Source of the DNA: Streptomyces albus subsp. albus
GTDB taxonomy: Bacteria; Actinomycetota; Actinomycetes; Streptomycetales; Streptomycetaceae
Length of the DNA: 64,000 nt
NCBI RefSeq assembly: GCF_000719865.1
Contig: NZ_JOID01000023.1
Coordinates: 33,985-97,984, forward strand
Direction of reading: 5' to 3'
The translations under genes and the position numbers were made by a program. Shown piece after piece: positions 1 through 8,372 of this stretch (the stretch's first letter is position 1; every line of letters starts with the position of its first letter). The notes under the pieces are model-generated. The model ran no database searches and had not been told where the DNA came from. It saw only the letters and a list, made by a program, of their open reading frames with translations.

Positions 1-1286
1 TGTTCTCCGGCGACCCCACCTGGGTCACCGAGTCCATCGGCGGCATCGGCCGGGACGGGCGCCCGCTCGTCACCCGCACCTCCTTCCGCTACCTGCAGAC
101 CCTCTACAACCTCGGCCCGGCCCCCGAGCCCAACCTCACCGTGCTCTGGTCGCCGCGACTGCCCGAAGGGTTCAAGACGTTCTGCGCCCAGGTCTCCATC
201 GACACCAGCTCCCTGCAGTACGAGTCGGACGAGCTGCTGCGCCCCTGCACCGGCGACGACACCGCCATCGCCTGCTGCGTCTCCGCGATGACGGTCGGCG
301 AGCAGATGCAGTTCTTCGGCGCCCGCGTCAACCTCGCCAAGGCCATGCTCTACGCCATCAACGGCGGCCGCGACGAGATGACGGGCGAGCAGATCGCCCC
401 CGAGTCCGAGCCGCTCACCGGCGAGTACCTGGACCACGACGAGCTGTACAAGGCGTACGACCGGACCCTCGACTGGCTCGCCGCCACCTACGTGGACGCC
501 CTCAACGTCATCCACTACATGCACGACAAGTACGCCTACGAGCGCCTGGAGATGGCGCTCCACGACCACCCCGTGCACCGCACCATGGCCTGCGGCATCG
601 CCGGCCTGTCCGTCGCCACCGACAGCCTGTCCGCGGTGAAGCACGCCCGGGTCAAGGTCATCCGGGACGCCGACGGGCTGGCCGTCGACTACGAGGTCGA
701 GGGCGACTACCCGGCCTACGGCAACAACGACGACCGCGCCGACACCATCGCCGCCGAACTCGTCCGCTCCTTCATGGAGAAGGTGCGCCGGCACCCCACC
801 TACCGGGACGCCGAGCACACCCAGTCGGTGCTCACCATCACCTCCAACGTGGTGTACGGCAAGCACACCGGCAACACCCCGGACGGCCGCCGCGCCGGAC
901 AGCCCTTCGCCCCCGGGGCCAACCCGATGAACGGCCGCGACAAGCACGGCATGGCCGCCTCCGCCCTCTCCGTCGCCAAGATCCCCTACGAGGCGGCGCG
1001 GGACGGCATCTCCCTGACCTCCACGGTCACCCCGGAGGGCCTGGGCCACGACCCGGCCGAACGGGCGGGGAACCTGGCGGGAATCCTCGACGCCTACACC
1101 GCGTCCGGCGGCTTCCACATGAACGTCAACGTCCTCGACCGGGCCACCCTCGAAGACGCGATGGAACACCCGGAGAAGTACCCCGAGCTGACCATCCGCG
1201 TCTCCGGATACGCCGTCAACTTCGTACGGCTCACCCGCGAGCAGCAGCTCGACGTCATCAGCCGCACCTTCCACGGGGCGATGTGA
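1..1286 (+). CDS. pflB: Pyruvate formate-lyase, 3' part (5' end outside window)
   Basis: Glycyl-radical enzyme that converts pyruvate and CoA to acetyl-CoA and formate without oxygen. The open frame runs from base 3 with no start codon, so the N-terminal roughly 330 residues lie upstream; 427 residues are visible against about 760 in E. coli PflB. Both catalytic signatures are present: the adjacent active-site cysteines (IACCVS, codons 273-278) and the C-terminal glycyl-radical loop (RVSGYA, radical Gly codon 1206-1208). The surrounding residues follow E. coli PflB closely. The stop overlaps the activase start, so the two are co-transcribed and probably translationally coupled. An intact enzyme of this type is notable because the radical form is destroyed by oxygen and streptomycetes are regarded as aerobes. 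Identification is firm; whether the missing part is intact cannot be seen. Confidence 0.95.
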   Translation, partial: FSGDPTWVTESIGGIGRDGRPLVTRTSFRYLQTLYNLGPAPEPNLTVLWSPRLPEGFKTFCAQVSIDTSSLQYESDELLRPCTGDDTAIACCVSAMTVGEQMQFFGARVNLAKAMLYAINGGRDEMTGEQIAPESEPLTGEYLDHDELYKAYDRTLDWLAATYVDALNVIHYMHDKYAYERLEMALHDHPVHRTMACGIAGLSVATDSLSAVKHARVKVIRDADGLAVDYEVEGDYPAYGNNDDRADTIAAELVRSFMEKVRRHPTYRDAEHTQSVLTITSNVVYGKHTGNTPDGRRAGQPFAPGANPMNGRDKHGMAASALSVAKIPYEAARDGISLTSTVTPEGLGHDPAERAGNLAGILDAYTASGGFHMNVNVLDRATLEDAMEHPEKYPELTIRVSGYAVNFVRLTREQQLDVISRTFHGAM

Positions 1287-2023
1287 GCACCGTGAGCAGC
1301 ATGGGCCGGATTCACTCCTGGGACCTGTCCACCGGCGTGGACGGGCCCGGGACCCGGTTCGTCCTCTTCGTGAACGGCTGCCCGCTGCGCTGCCTCTACT
1401 GCGCCAACCCGGACACCTGGCGCATGCGCGACGGGCGGCTGGTCACCGCCGACGAGGTCATGGAGCAGGTCGACAAGCACCGGGGCTTCATCACCGCCGC
1501 CCGCGGCGGGGTGACCGTCACCGGCGGCGAGCCGCTGCTCCAGCCGGCCTTCACCGGCGAGATCCTGCGCCGCAGCAAGGAACGCGGGCTCCACACCGCC
1601 GTGGACACCTCGGGGCTTCTCGGCGCCCGCGCCACCGACGAGATGCTCGCGGACACGGATCTGGTGCTGCTCGACATCAAGGCCTTCGACGTCGGCACCT
1701 ACCGCAGCCTCACCGGCGGCCGGCTGGCGCCCACGCTCAACTTCGCCACCCGGCTGGACCGGCTCGGCGTCCCGGTGTGGGTCCGCTACGTCCTCGTGCC
1801 CGGCTGGACCGACGACAAGGACTCCGTGGACGGCTTGGGGGAATTCCTCTCCGGGCTCGGCAACGTCGACCGGGTCGACGTCCTGCCGTTCCACAAGATG
1901 GGCGCCGCCAAGTACGAGGCCCTCGGCATCCCGTTCCCGCTCCGCGACAACCCGGTACCGGACCGGGAGCTCACCGACCGGGTGCGGGAGCAGTTCCGGG
2001 AGCACGGGCTGCGGGCGCTCTGA
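1283..2023 (+). CDS. pflA: Pyruvate formate-lyase activating enzyme (radical SAM)
   Basis: Radical S-adenosylmethionine enzyme that installs the glycyl radical on PflB. It has 246 residues, the same length as the E. coli enzyme. The [4Fe-4S] cysteine motif CX3CX2C is at about residues 33, 37 and 40 (GCPLRCLYC), followed by the SAM-binding GGEP motif (VTVTGGEP). The GTG start at 1283 overlaps the pflB stop by 4 bases (GTGA), which suggests translational coupling. An in-frame ATG at 1301 is the alternative start. The next gene is a universal stress protein 120 bp downstream, probably in the same transcript. Family assignment is secure. Confidence 0.95.
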   Translation: MSTVSSMGRIHSWDLSTGVDGPGTRFVLFVNGCPLRCLYCANPDTWRMRDGRLVTADEVMEQVDKHRGFITAARGGVTVTGGEPLLQPAFTGEILRRSKERGLHTAVDTSGLLGARATDEMLADTDLVLLDIKAFDVGTYRSLTGGRLAPTLNFATRLDRLGVPVWVRYVLVPGWTDDKDSVDGLGEFLSGLGNVDRVDVLPFHKMGAAKYEALGIPFPLRDNPVPDRELTDRVREQFREHGLRAL

Positions 2024-2062
2024 CCGACGAAACCGGAGGAGGCGGACGGGACGGAACCGGAA

Positions 2063-2130
2063 AGCCGAAGCAAGCCCCAGCACAACAAGCAAGCCCCAAT
2101 AGCAAGTCCCCAGCAGAACAAGCAAGTCAG
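2063..2130 (+). repeat. A/C-rich degenerate direct repeats between pflA and usp
   Basis: Four imperfect copies of a 15-19 bp unit beginning AGCAAG and continuing C/T-CCC-A are packed head to tail. The stretch is clearly richer in A than its surroundings. It lies in the untranslated gap just upstream of the usp ribosome-binding site. No stable hairpin was seen. A role as an unstructured leader or protein/RNA-binding site is only a guess. Confidence 0.6.
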
Positions 2131-2143
2131 GGAAGGACTCGTC

Positions 2144-2989
2144 ATGACAACCCGTCGCGTGGTCGTCGGTGTGGATGGCTCGCTCCTCGCCGTACGGGCG
2201 CTGGACCGGGCCGCGGAAGAGGCGGCGCTGCGCGGCGCCGCCCTGGAGATCGGCTACGCGGTGCCCGATCCCGACGTGGCCGGGCCGGTCCTGCAGAGCG
2301 CCGTCTCGCGGGCCCGGGCCCGCCACCCCGGACTGGAGGTCACCGCCGTACCGCTCGCCGGTGACCCGGCCCGCGCCCTCGCCGAACTCGGCCGGGACGC
2401 GGCCCTCACCGTCGTCGGCAGCCGCGGCTTCGGCGGCTTCGCCGGACTGCTGCTCGGCTCGGTCAGCCTGCGGCTCGCCGCGTCCACCGAGAGCCCGCTG
2501 CTCGTCGTGCGCCGGGACACGCGCCCCACCGCGTACGGCGAGGTGCTGCTCGGCATCGAGAGCGACGCGGACGCCGACGCCTCGGCGTACGCCTTCCAGG
2601 AGGCCGAGCGGCGCCACGCCCGGCTGCGGATCGTGCACGCCTGGACCTACCGCTACTCGGCCCCCGACGCCCTGGTCCCGGTGCCCGCCACCTCGGTGCA
2701 GGACGACATCAACCGGCAGGCCGCCGCCGAGGAGGCGGTGCCCGCCTTCGCCGTCGCGGGTCTGCGGGAGAAGCACCCGCGGGTCGGGATCGAGACCCGC
2801 ACGGTCCGGTCCGGGCCGGTGCACGCCCTGCTGAACGCGACCCGCACGGCCGACGTCGCCGTGATCGCCTCCCACCGCAGCCGCGAGGAGGGCCGGCACG
2901 GCTTCCAGCTCGGCCACGTCACCCGCGCGTTGCTGCACCACGCGCACTGCTCGGTGGTCGTCGTCCCGAGCGTCGCCGAGGAGAGCTGA
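2144..2989 (+). CDS. Universal stress protein, tandem UspA domains
   Basis: Cytoplasmic 281-residue protein with two UspA folds (about residues 1-140 and 145-280). Such proteins bind ATP in many actinobacteria and are induced by hypoxia and stationary phase. The N-terminal domain opens with VVVGVDGS and keeps the ATP-binding pattern G-x2-G-x9-G-S (GSRGFGGFAG then LLGSVS). In the C-terminal domain the equivalent loop is altered (SHRSREEGRHG then LGHV), so nucleotide binding there is doubtful. The ATG follows an AGGGAAGGA ribosome-binding site at the end of the A/C-rich repeats. The gene sits 120 bp behind pflBA in the same orientation, which fits joint induction under low oxygen. Confidence 0.93.
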   Translation: MTTRRVVVGVDGSLLAVRALDRAAEEAALRGAALEIGYAVPDPDVAGPVLQSAVSRARARHPGLEVTAVPLAGDPARALAELGRDAALTVVGSRGFGGFAGLLLGSVSLRLAASTESPLLVVRRDTRPTAYGEVLLGIESDADADASAYAFQEAERRHARLRIVHAWTYRYSAPDALVPVPATSVQDDINRQAAAEEAVPAFAVAGLREKHPRVGIETRTVRSGPVHALLNATRTADVAVIASHRSREEGRHGFQLGHVTRALLHHAHCSVVVVPSVAEES

Positions 2990-3187
2990 CGGGGACCGGA
3001 GGGGACGGACCGTACGGGTCCGGGGTGCCCGGCGCCCCGGCCGCCCCCGCAAGCCCCGGAGTGGCGCGGACCCTCCACGCCCCCGGCTCTCGCGTCACGG
3101 AACCCGGCAGCGGCCGGGGGTTGCACCCCGTGGCGCGAGGTACCCGGCGTGGCCGGGAACCACAGGACATAACAGGAGGAAAGTGAC

Positions 3188-3739
3188 ATGCACCCGAGCG
3201 GCAGGGAGAACGGCGCCGCCGTCCTCGTGGCGTACGCCAGCGAGCACGGCTCCACCCGCGGGATCGCGGAGCGGATCGCCCACCGGCTGACCCTGGCCGG
3301 GCACCGCGCCGAGGCCCGCCCGGTGGACGGGACGGAGGACCCGGACCCCGGCCGCTACGACGCGGTGGTCGTCGGCAGCGCGGTGCACAACCAGCAGTGG
3401 ATGCCCGAGGCGTCCGGCTACGCCCACCGCCACCAGGCGGAGCTGCGGAGACGCCCGGTGTGGCTGTTCAGCGTGGGCATGGGCGCGGCCCTCGGACGGC
3501 CGCTGCGGAGTCTGGCGAAGCAGCACGAACCCAAGAACATGGCCGGGTTGCGGGAGGAGATCGGCCCGGTGGAAACCCGCGTCTTCACGGGAGCCGTACG
3601 GCGCGGTGCCCTCCCGCCCGCGGGCCACGCGGCCTTCAAGGCGATGGGCGGCCACTACGGCGACCACCGCGACTGGGCGCAGATCGAGGCCTGGGCGGAC
3701 GGCATCGCACAGCGCCTCCTGGCGGCCGAGGCCGCGTGA
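3188..3739 (+). CDS. Flavodoxin-domain protein
   Basis: Soluble 183-residue protein with an N-terminal flavodoxin fold. The FMN-phosphate loop is visible as ASEHGSTRGIAE at about residues 17-28, and VVVGSAVHNQQW at about residues 62-73 matches the family's second FMN-contacting loop. It resembles the stand-alone flavodoxins annotated as menaquinone-dependent protoporphyrinogen oxidase (HemG)-like, but the true electron donor and acceptor are unknown. The start is supported by a strong AGGAGGAAA site 7 bases upstream. It lies between usp genes in the stress island, so a redox role under oxygen limitation is plausible. Domain call is good; enzymatic role is inference. Confidence 0.85.
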   Translation: MHPSGRENGAAVLVAYASEHGSTRGIAERIAHRLTLAGHRAEARPVDGTEDPDPGRYDAVVVGSAVHNQQWMPEASGYAHRHQAELRRRPVWLFSVGMGAALGRPLRSLAKQHEPKNMAGLREEIGPVETRVFTGAVRRGALPPAGHAAFKAMGGHYGDHRDWAQIEAWADGIAQRLLAAEAA

Positions 3740-3880
3740 GGCCCGGCGCGGGGACGGCACCGGCCCGGACGGTGCGTGCACACCGCACCACGGGGCCGAC
3801 CCCGCATGCGGCGTTCATGGGCGTATGACACGCTTTGATCCTGGCCGGTCCGCGCCCGGATGAGGAGAGGTGGTCAGCCC

Positions 3881-4768
3881 ATGGTGCTCCCCGTCGTGGC
3901 CGGCGTGGACGGTTCCGATTCCAGCCTCCGGGCCGTGGACTGGGCCGCCGACGCGGCCGTGCGCCACGAGACCCCGCTGCGCGTGCTGTGCGCCACCGGC
4001 CCGGCCCTCGGCACACCCGTGCCGGACCTGACGGAGAACGCCGAGCGCATCCGGGACCTGGCCGTCGAGCACGCGCGCCAACGGGTCCCCTCCGTCGAGG
4101 TGACCGGCGAGATCGTCCCCGAGAACGCCGCCGAGGCCCTGCTCTCCGCCGGCCGCAACGCGTTCACCGTGGTGGTCGGCAGCCGCGGCCGCGGCGGGGT
4201 GACGGGCATGCTGCTGGGCTCCGTCGGACTGGCCGTCGCGGGACGCGCCGACTGCCCGGTCGTCGTCGTCCGCGGTGAGCCGGACAGCGGCACGGAACCC
4301 GTCGTCCTCGGCATCCAGGACGAGGACGCCGGCGAGGGCCCCAGCCCGGTCCCGGGCATCGAGGACACCGCGGAGGGGCGGAGCGCGGCCGAGTACGCCT
4401 TCCGCGAGGCCCAGCGCCGGGGCTGCGAACTGATCGCCGTGCACGCCTGGCACACCCCCGGCGGCGGGCCCGCGCCGGGCGGGACCCCCGACGAGGAGGA
4501 CATGGCCGAGCAGTGCCGGGCACGGGCCGGGAAGGTCATCGACGAAGCGGTCGGACCGGCCCGGGAGCGGTACCCGGACGTCGTCCTCCGGCGGCGGGCG
4601 GTCGCGGGCTCGGCCCGGCAGGCCCTGCTGAACGCGGCCCGCGAGGCGAGCCTGCTCGTCGTCGGCGCCCATGCCCGCCACGGCCACTTCGGCCTCCAAC
4701 TCGGCCTGGTGAACCATGCCGTGCTGCACCACTCTCCCTGCCCGGTGGCCGTGGTACCGCAGGCGTGA
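3881..4768 (+). CDS. Universal stress protein, tandem UspA domains
   Basis: 295-residue protein with two UspA domains. The N-terminal half begins VVAGVDGS and keeps the nucleotide loop (GSRGRGGVTG then LLGSVG). The C-terminal half has a degraded loop (GAHARHGHFG then LGLV) like the first usp of the window. About 30 residues between the domains are acidic and Gly/Pro-rich and look like a flexible linker. An ATG at 3860 is in frame, but GAGGAGAGG at 3862-3870 is correctly spaced for the ATG at 3881, which is chosen. Transcribed in the same direction as the flanking flavodoxin and usp genes. Confidence 0.92.
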   Translation: MVLPVVAGVDGSDSSLRAVDWAADAAVRHETPLRVLCATGPALGTPVPDLTENAERIRDLAVEHARQRVPSVEVTGEIVPENAAEALLSAGRNAFTVVVGSRGRGGVTGMLLGSVGLAVAGRADCPVVVVRGEPDSGTEPVVLGIQDEDAGEGPSPVPGIEDTAEGRSAAEYAFREAQRRGCELIAVHAWHTPGGGPAPGGTPDEEDMAEQCRARAGKVIDEAVGPARERYPDVVLRRRAVAGSARQALLNAAREASLLVVGAHARHGHFGLQLGLVNHAVLHHSPCPVAVVPQA

Positions 4769-5371
4769 GCGGGCGCGCCTTGGCCAGGTCCGGAGCAACC
4801 GGTAAAAGCAGTGGAGCGGGTGGAGCCGGGGGATTTGGTGGAGCCGTTGGAGCCGTTGGAGCCGTTGGAGCCGTTGGAGCCGTTGGGGCGGCTGGGGCCC
4901 GGGACGGGCGGCCCGGCGCCGGACTCGCGGCGGTCGTGGTGCCGCGGGCGTGAGCGGGCGCCCCGGCGGAGTCCGGGGCAACCGGTGGAGCCGGTGGAGG
5001 GTGCGGTCCGTGGAGTGGGTGAGCCGGCGGAGCCCGGGACGGTCGGCCCGGTACCGAACCCGGCAGGCCCTGTCCCCGGGCCGGGCCCGGTGATGTGCTG
5101 GTGGAGGGAGGACCGGGGCGACCCGGTGCACCCGGCCGGTGCCCGGTCCGTACCCGGGCGGCTTCCCGTCCCCGGTCCGGGGGAGCGCATCCGGTCCGGC
5201 GGAGCTCTCCGGTCCGGCGGAGCTCGCCGGGGCGGCGGGACGCGACCGGGCCGGGCACCCGGCTCCCACCGGGCGCCGGGCCCGCGGCCGGACGCAAGGG
5301 CCGGGACTCCGCCGGACCGGCACCGGAGCACACCGCGACGGGGCGGCGAAGCGGCACAGGAGGAGGGCGTG
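4769..5371. repeat. 603-bp gene-free spacer with tandem repeats
   Basis: No gene is supported here. Positions 4841-4885 hold five perfect copies of the 9-mer GAGCCGTTG, flanked by degenerate GGAGCCGG-type words as far as about 5230. One frame stays open into the next usp gene and would read as (Leu-Glu-Pro)n, but it has no good ribosome-binding site and its composition is repeat-driven, so it was not called. Confidence 0.7.
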
Positions 5372-6304
5372 ATGGCGAGTGACATGGTCGTCGTGGGAAT
5401 CGACGGCTCCCCGCAGAGCATGGCCGCGGCGGACTGGGCGGCCCGTGAGGCCCGGCGGACCAGCCGCCCGCTGCGCCTGGTCCACGCCTGGCACCCGCTG
5501 GCCGGCGACGCCGACTACCCCGTCCACGCCGAATCCCGCCACCGCTGGGTGGAGAACCGGCTGAGCTCCGTCCACCAGACGCTCGCCGAGCGTTGGCCCG
5601 GCCTGCGGATCGAGGTCGAGCGGGTCGCGGAGGCACCCGTCAAGGTGCTGCTCGCCGAGGAGGCGGAGCTGCTGGTCCTCGGCTCCCGCGGACTGTCGGG
5701 CATGTCCGGGCACCTCCTCGGCTCGGTGAGCCTGTCCGTCATCGCGCGCACGGCGCGGCCGGTGGTGCTGGTACGGGCCGACTACGACGGCCGGTCGGAG
5801 GAGTCCGGCACCGTCGTCCTCGGGCTCGACGTGCGGCACTACGGTGACGCGCCCATCGACTTCGCCTTCCGCACGGCGGCGGCCCGGGGCGCGCGGCTCG
5901 CCGTCGTCCACGCCTGGAACCCGCAGCGGGTCTACGGCTACGCCTCGGCGCCGCTGGACGACGAGCTGACCACGGAGTTCCAGGAGCAGGAGGAACGCTC
6001 CCTGGCCGCGGTCCTCGGGCCGTGGCGGGCCACGTACGCGGAGGTCGCCGTCACCGAGCGGGTGCTGTCCGGCGCCGCGGGCCGGGTCCTGATCGAGGCC
6101 GCCGGCGGCGCCGACCTGCTGGTCACCGGTCACCAGCTCGCGCACCCCGGGCACGGTTCGCGGATCGGGCACGTCACCCACGGCGTCCTGCACCACGCCG
6201 CCTGCCCGGTGGCCGTCATCCCCCACGACGGCGAGCCCGGCGCCGAGAGCGGAGCCGGAACGAGCGGCGAAACGGCGGAGCCGGACGGCGAACACGCGGC
6301 GTGA
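5372..6304 (+). CDS. Universal stress protein, tandem UspA domains
   Basis: 310-residue protein with two UspA domains. The first starts MVVVGIDGS and has an intact ATP loop (GSRGLSGMSG then LLGSVS). The second (about residues 150-290) has a changed loop (GHQLAHPGHG then IGHV) and probably does not bind ATP in the usual way. The last 25 residues are a Gly/Glu/Ala-rich tail outside the fold. The start is fixed by CAGGAGGAGGG at 5358-5368; longer in-frame starts from 4811 cross the repeat spacer and are rejected. Third usp in a row on the plus strand. Confidence 0.92.
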   Translation: MASDMVVVGIDGSPQSMAAADWAAREARRTSRPLRLVHAWHPLAGDADYPVHAESRHRWVENRLSSVHQTLAERWPGLRIEVERVAEAPVKVLLAEEAELLVLGSRGLSGMSGHLLGSVSLSVIARTARPVVLVRADYDGRSEESGTVVLGLDVRHYGDAPIDFAFRTAAARGARLAVVHAWNPQRVYGYASAPLDDELTTEFQEQEERSLAAVLGPWRATYAEVAVTERVLSGAAGRVLIEAAGGADLLVTGHQLAHPGHGSRIGHVTHGVLHHAACPVAVIPHDGEPGAESGAGTSGETAEPDGEHAA

Positions 6305-6597
6305 CGCGGGCCGGCCCGGCGCGGGCGGCACGACGGGCGGCCGGCCCGGCGCGGGCGGGGCGGCTGGTGTTCCGGGGTGCGGAAGCCGGCGAGGGACGCC
6401 AACATGGAGCCGCGCCGCCGAGCCCGGCCGGGCGGTTTGCCGGGTCCGGCCCGGTGCCGGGCAGCGGCTCGGTGGACACCGGGCCGTGGGTTTTCGGTCC
6501 GGCCGCGCGCAGGCGCCCCGGTTGCCCCGGTCCCGCCCGGCAAAGGTTTCTCCGGCCGAGCCGCCGAGCCCGGCCGGCCGCCCGTCCGTGCCCGGCC
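6305..6597. other. 293-bp spacer between convergent genes
   Basis: Holds two direct copies of a roughly 22-bp GGCCGGCCCGGCGCGGGCGG-type word within the first 60 bases, then GC-rich sequence with no recognised element. The flanking genes are convergent, so a terminator is expected here, but no clean stem-loop was found. Confidence 0.5.
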
Positions 6598-7746
6598 TCA
6601 GGTGAGGTCGAGGACCTCCTCCACCGGGCGGCGCGGGGTCCGCGGGCCCGTCGGGCCGTAGCCGAGGCGGATCACCATCTGCACCACGCCCATGGACGTC
6701 TGCGGGTCCCGCACGATCCAGCGCAGATCCGGCCACTCCAGGGCCTGCGAGGTCAGCGACGAGGCCAGCCCCTCCCGGGTGGCCAGCAGCAGGACGCGCT
6801 CCATCGCCTGGCCCGCCCGCAGCCAGTCGGCGGGACGGTCCTCGGCCGTGCCGAGCAGGGCGAGCTGCGGAGAGGTCTCGAAGAGGGCCCGTTCCCGGTC
6901 CGGCGGGGCGTCGCGGCCCGCGAAGTCGCGGACCGGGGCCGCCCCGCCGTACGGGCGTGGCCCGAAGGCGTAGTCCGGGACGCCGTCGCCGGCTCTCCCG
7001 GAGACGTCGGCGCCGGTGCGGATCCAGCGCTCGATATCGGCGCGGATGCCGGGGTCCGCGCCGGAACGGCCCTCGGCGTCCCGGACGAGGGACAGCACCG
7101 ACCGCAGATGCCAGATGCCGGGGAAGGCCAGCTCGGCCCCCTCGGCGCGGGCGGCCCCGGCCAGCGCGGCCTTCAGCTCCTCGGGGACGCGCCGGGCGGT
7201 GAACGGGAAGCGGCTGGTGTGCCGGAGGGGAATGGCGGGCCGCAGCTCCGCCAGCCCGTCGGTGTCCGCGACGGGCCGTCCCGTGCCCGGCCGCGTCCTG
7301 TCCGGCTTCGCAGCCGTCCGCTCCGTGTCCGGCTTCGTCACGGTCCGCTCCGTGTCCGGCCGCTCCGTAACCGGCTGCCCCGTGCCGTCCTGCGCCCCGC
7401 CGTGCCCCTGTGGGCCGGGGCCGGTGCCGTCCGTCCCGGTCAGGCGCACGGTGGCCAGCAGGCCGGGGTCCTCCGGGTCCGGCAGCAGCCGGACCTCGGG
7501 CCGCAGCCCCTCACCGGCCGCCGCGACCCGGAGGTTGAACAGCGCCGCGCCGCAGCCGATGTGCAGCGCCCGCTGGTCCGGGTCGGCGTGCGGCATGGCG
7601 CGCTCCGCGTCCCGGCGCAGCTCGATCGTGCGGCTGCCGGGGCGGTGACGGAACCGCCAGGGCTGCGCGTTGTGCATGGACGGGGCGGCCGTGGCCTCCC
7701 GGACCAGGTCCGTCACGAGTGTGGTGTCGAGCGGTCGCGGCGGCAT
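6598..7746 (-). CDS. Acg-type nitroreductase-family protein
   Basis: 382-residue member of the FMN-binding Acg/nitroreductase-like family, known from the mycobacterial DosR regulon, where paralogues are strongly induced by hypoxia. The N-terminal signature APSMHNAQPWRF at about residues 20-31 and the C-terminal segment SSLTSQALEWPDLR are typical. Members often lack true nitroreductase activity and may sequester flavin. The ATG at 7746 has a GAGGAGG site 6 bases upstream; the frame stays open for another 210 codons, but through decayed repeats. Residues about 120-160 are an unusual low-complexity insertion rich in Thr-Glu-Arg-Pro-Asp and Lys-Pro-Asp repeats, coded by 7280-7390, which breaks the fold and may be a repeat expansion. 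Confidence 0.88.
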   Translation of the reverse strand: MPPRPLDTTLVTDLVREATAAPSMHNAQPWRFRHRPGSRTIELRRDAERAMPHADPDQRALHIGCGAALFNLRVAAAGEGLRPEVRLLPDPEDPGLLATVRLTGTDGTGPGPQGHGGAQDGTGQPVTERPDTERTVTKPDTERTAAKPDRTRPGTGRPVADTDGLAELRPAIPLRHTSRFPFTARRVPEELKAALAGAARAEGAELAFPGIWHLRSVLSLVRDAEGRSGADPGIRADIERWIRTGADVSGRAGDGVPDYAFGPRPYGGAAPVRDFAGRDAPPDRERALFETSPQLALLGTAEDRPADWLRAGQAMERVLLLATREGLASSLTSQALEWPDLRWIVRDPQTSMGVVQMVIRLGYGPTGPRTPRRPVEEVLDLT

Positions 7747-8372
7747 ACCGCACCTCCTCGGGTGGCGTGCGGGCCCGGCCCCCTTCGGCGGTCCCGCTGA
7801 CCGGCCGCGGACGAACGGGCCTCTCCTTCCACGGTAGATCGCCCCGCCCCGGAACGGCCCGGGAGCGGCGGGAACGGTCCCCGGGGCGGTCTCATGAGCC
7901 CGGGCCGGCCCGCGGGCTCCGGGCCTGTCCCAGCCCTCGGCTCGGCCCCCCGCCCCGGCCTCCGCTCGGCCCCCCCGCCCCGGCCTCCGCTCGGCCCCGG
8001 GCCCCGCCCCGCCCTCGGTTCGGGCCCCGGGTTCCGTCCCGGCCCTCGGCTCGGACCCTGGCCCCGCCCCGCCCTCGGTTCGGGCGTCGGGTTCCGTCCC
8101 GGTCTCTGGGCCCCGGTTCGGGTGTCGGGTTCCGTTCCAGCCCACTGGCCCCGGTTCGGGCCCCGGGTTCCGCCCCGCCCCCGACCCCGGCTCGGACCCG
8201 GGTCCCGTCCCAGCCCACCGGCCACGGGCCCGCCGCGGACGCCGGGCTCCGTGGGACGGAGGCCGGGCCGGGAACCGTCCGTTCGTCGCCCGGGGGCCCG
8301 GGGGCCCGGGAACCGGTGGGCGGGCCCGCCCCGCGCACGGGCCCGTGCGTTTCCGCCCGGTGCGCGGGCCTG
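7747..8372. repeat. 626-bp spacer of decayed GC-rich repeats
   Basis: From about 7890 to 8230 the sequence is a chain of imperfect copies of words such as CCTCGGCTCGG, CCCCGCCCCG and GGTTCGGGC...GGGTTCCG, in units of roughly 16-50 bp. The minus-strand frame through it encodes Gly/Pro/Arg/Glu repeats fused in frame to the nitroreductase, but no start signal supports it. The 100 bases next to 7746 are free of repeats and presumably carry the nitroreductase promoter. Confidence 0.7.

Noticed and set aside
3007..3021. GGACC-GTACG-GGTCC dyad as a further stress operator
   Set aside because: Spacing differs by one base from the three matching boxes and it lies behind a usp gene; not strong enough to add.
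4811..5371. Long N-terminal extension of the third usp with (Leu-Glu-Pro)n
   Set aside because: Driven by the GAGCCGTTG repeat; the ribosome-binding site and UspA fold start at 5372.
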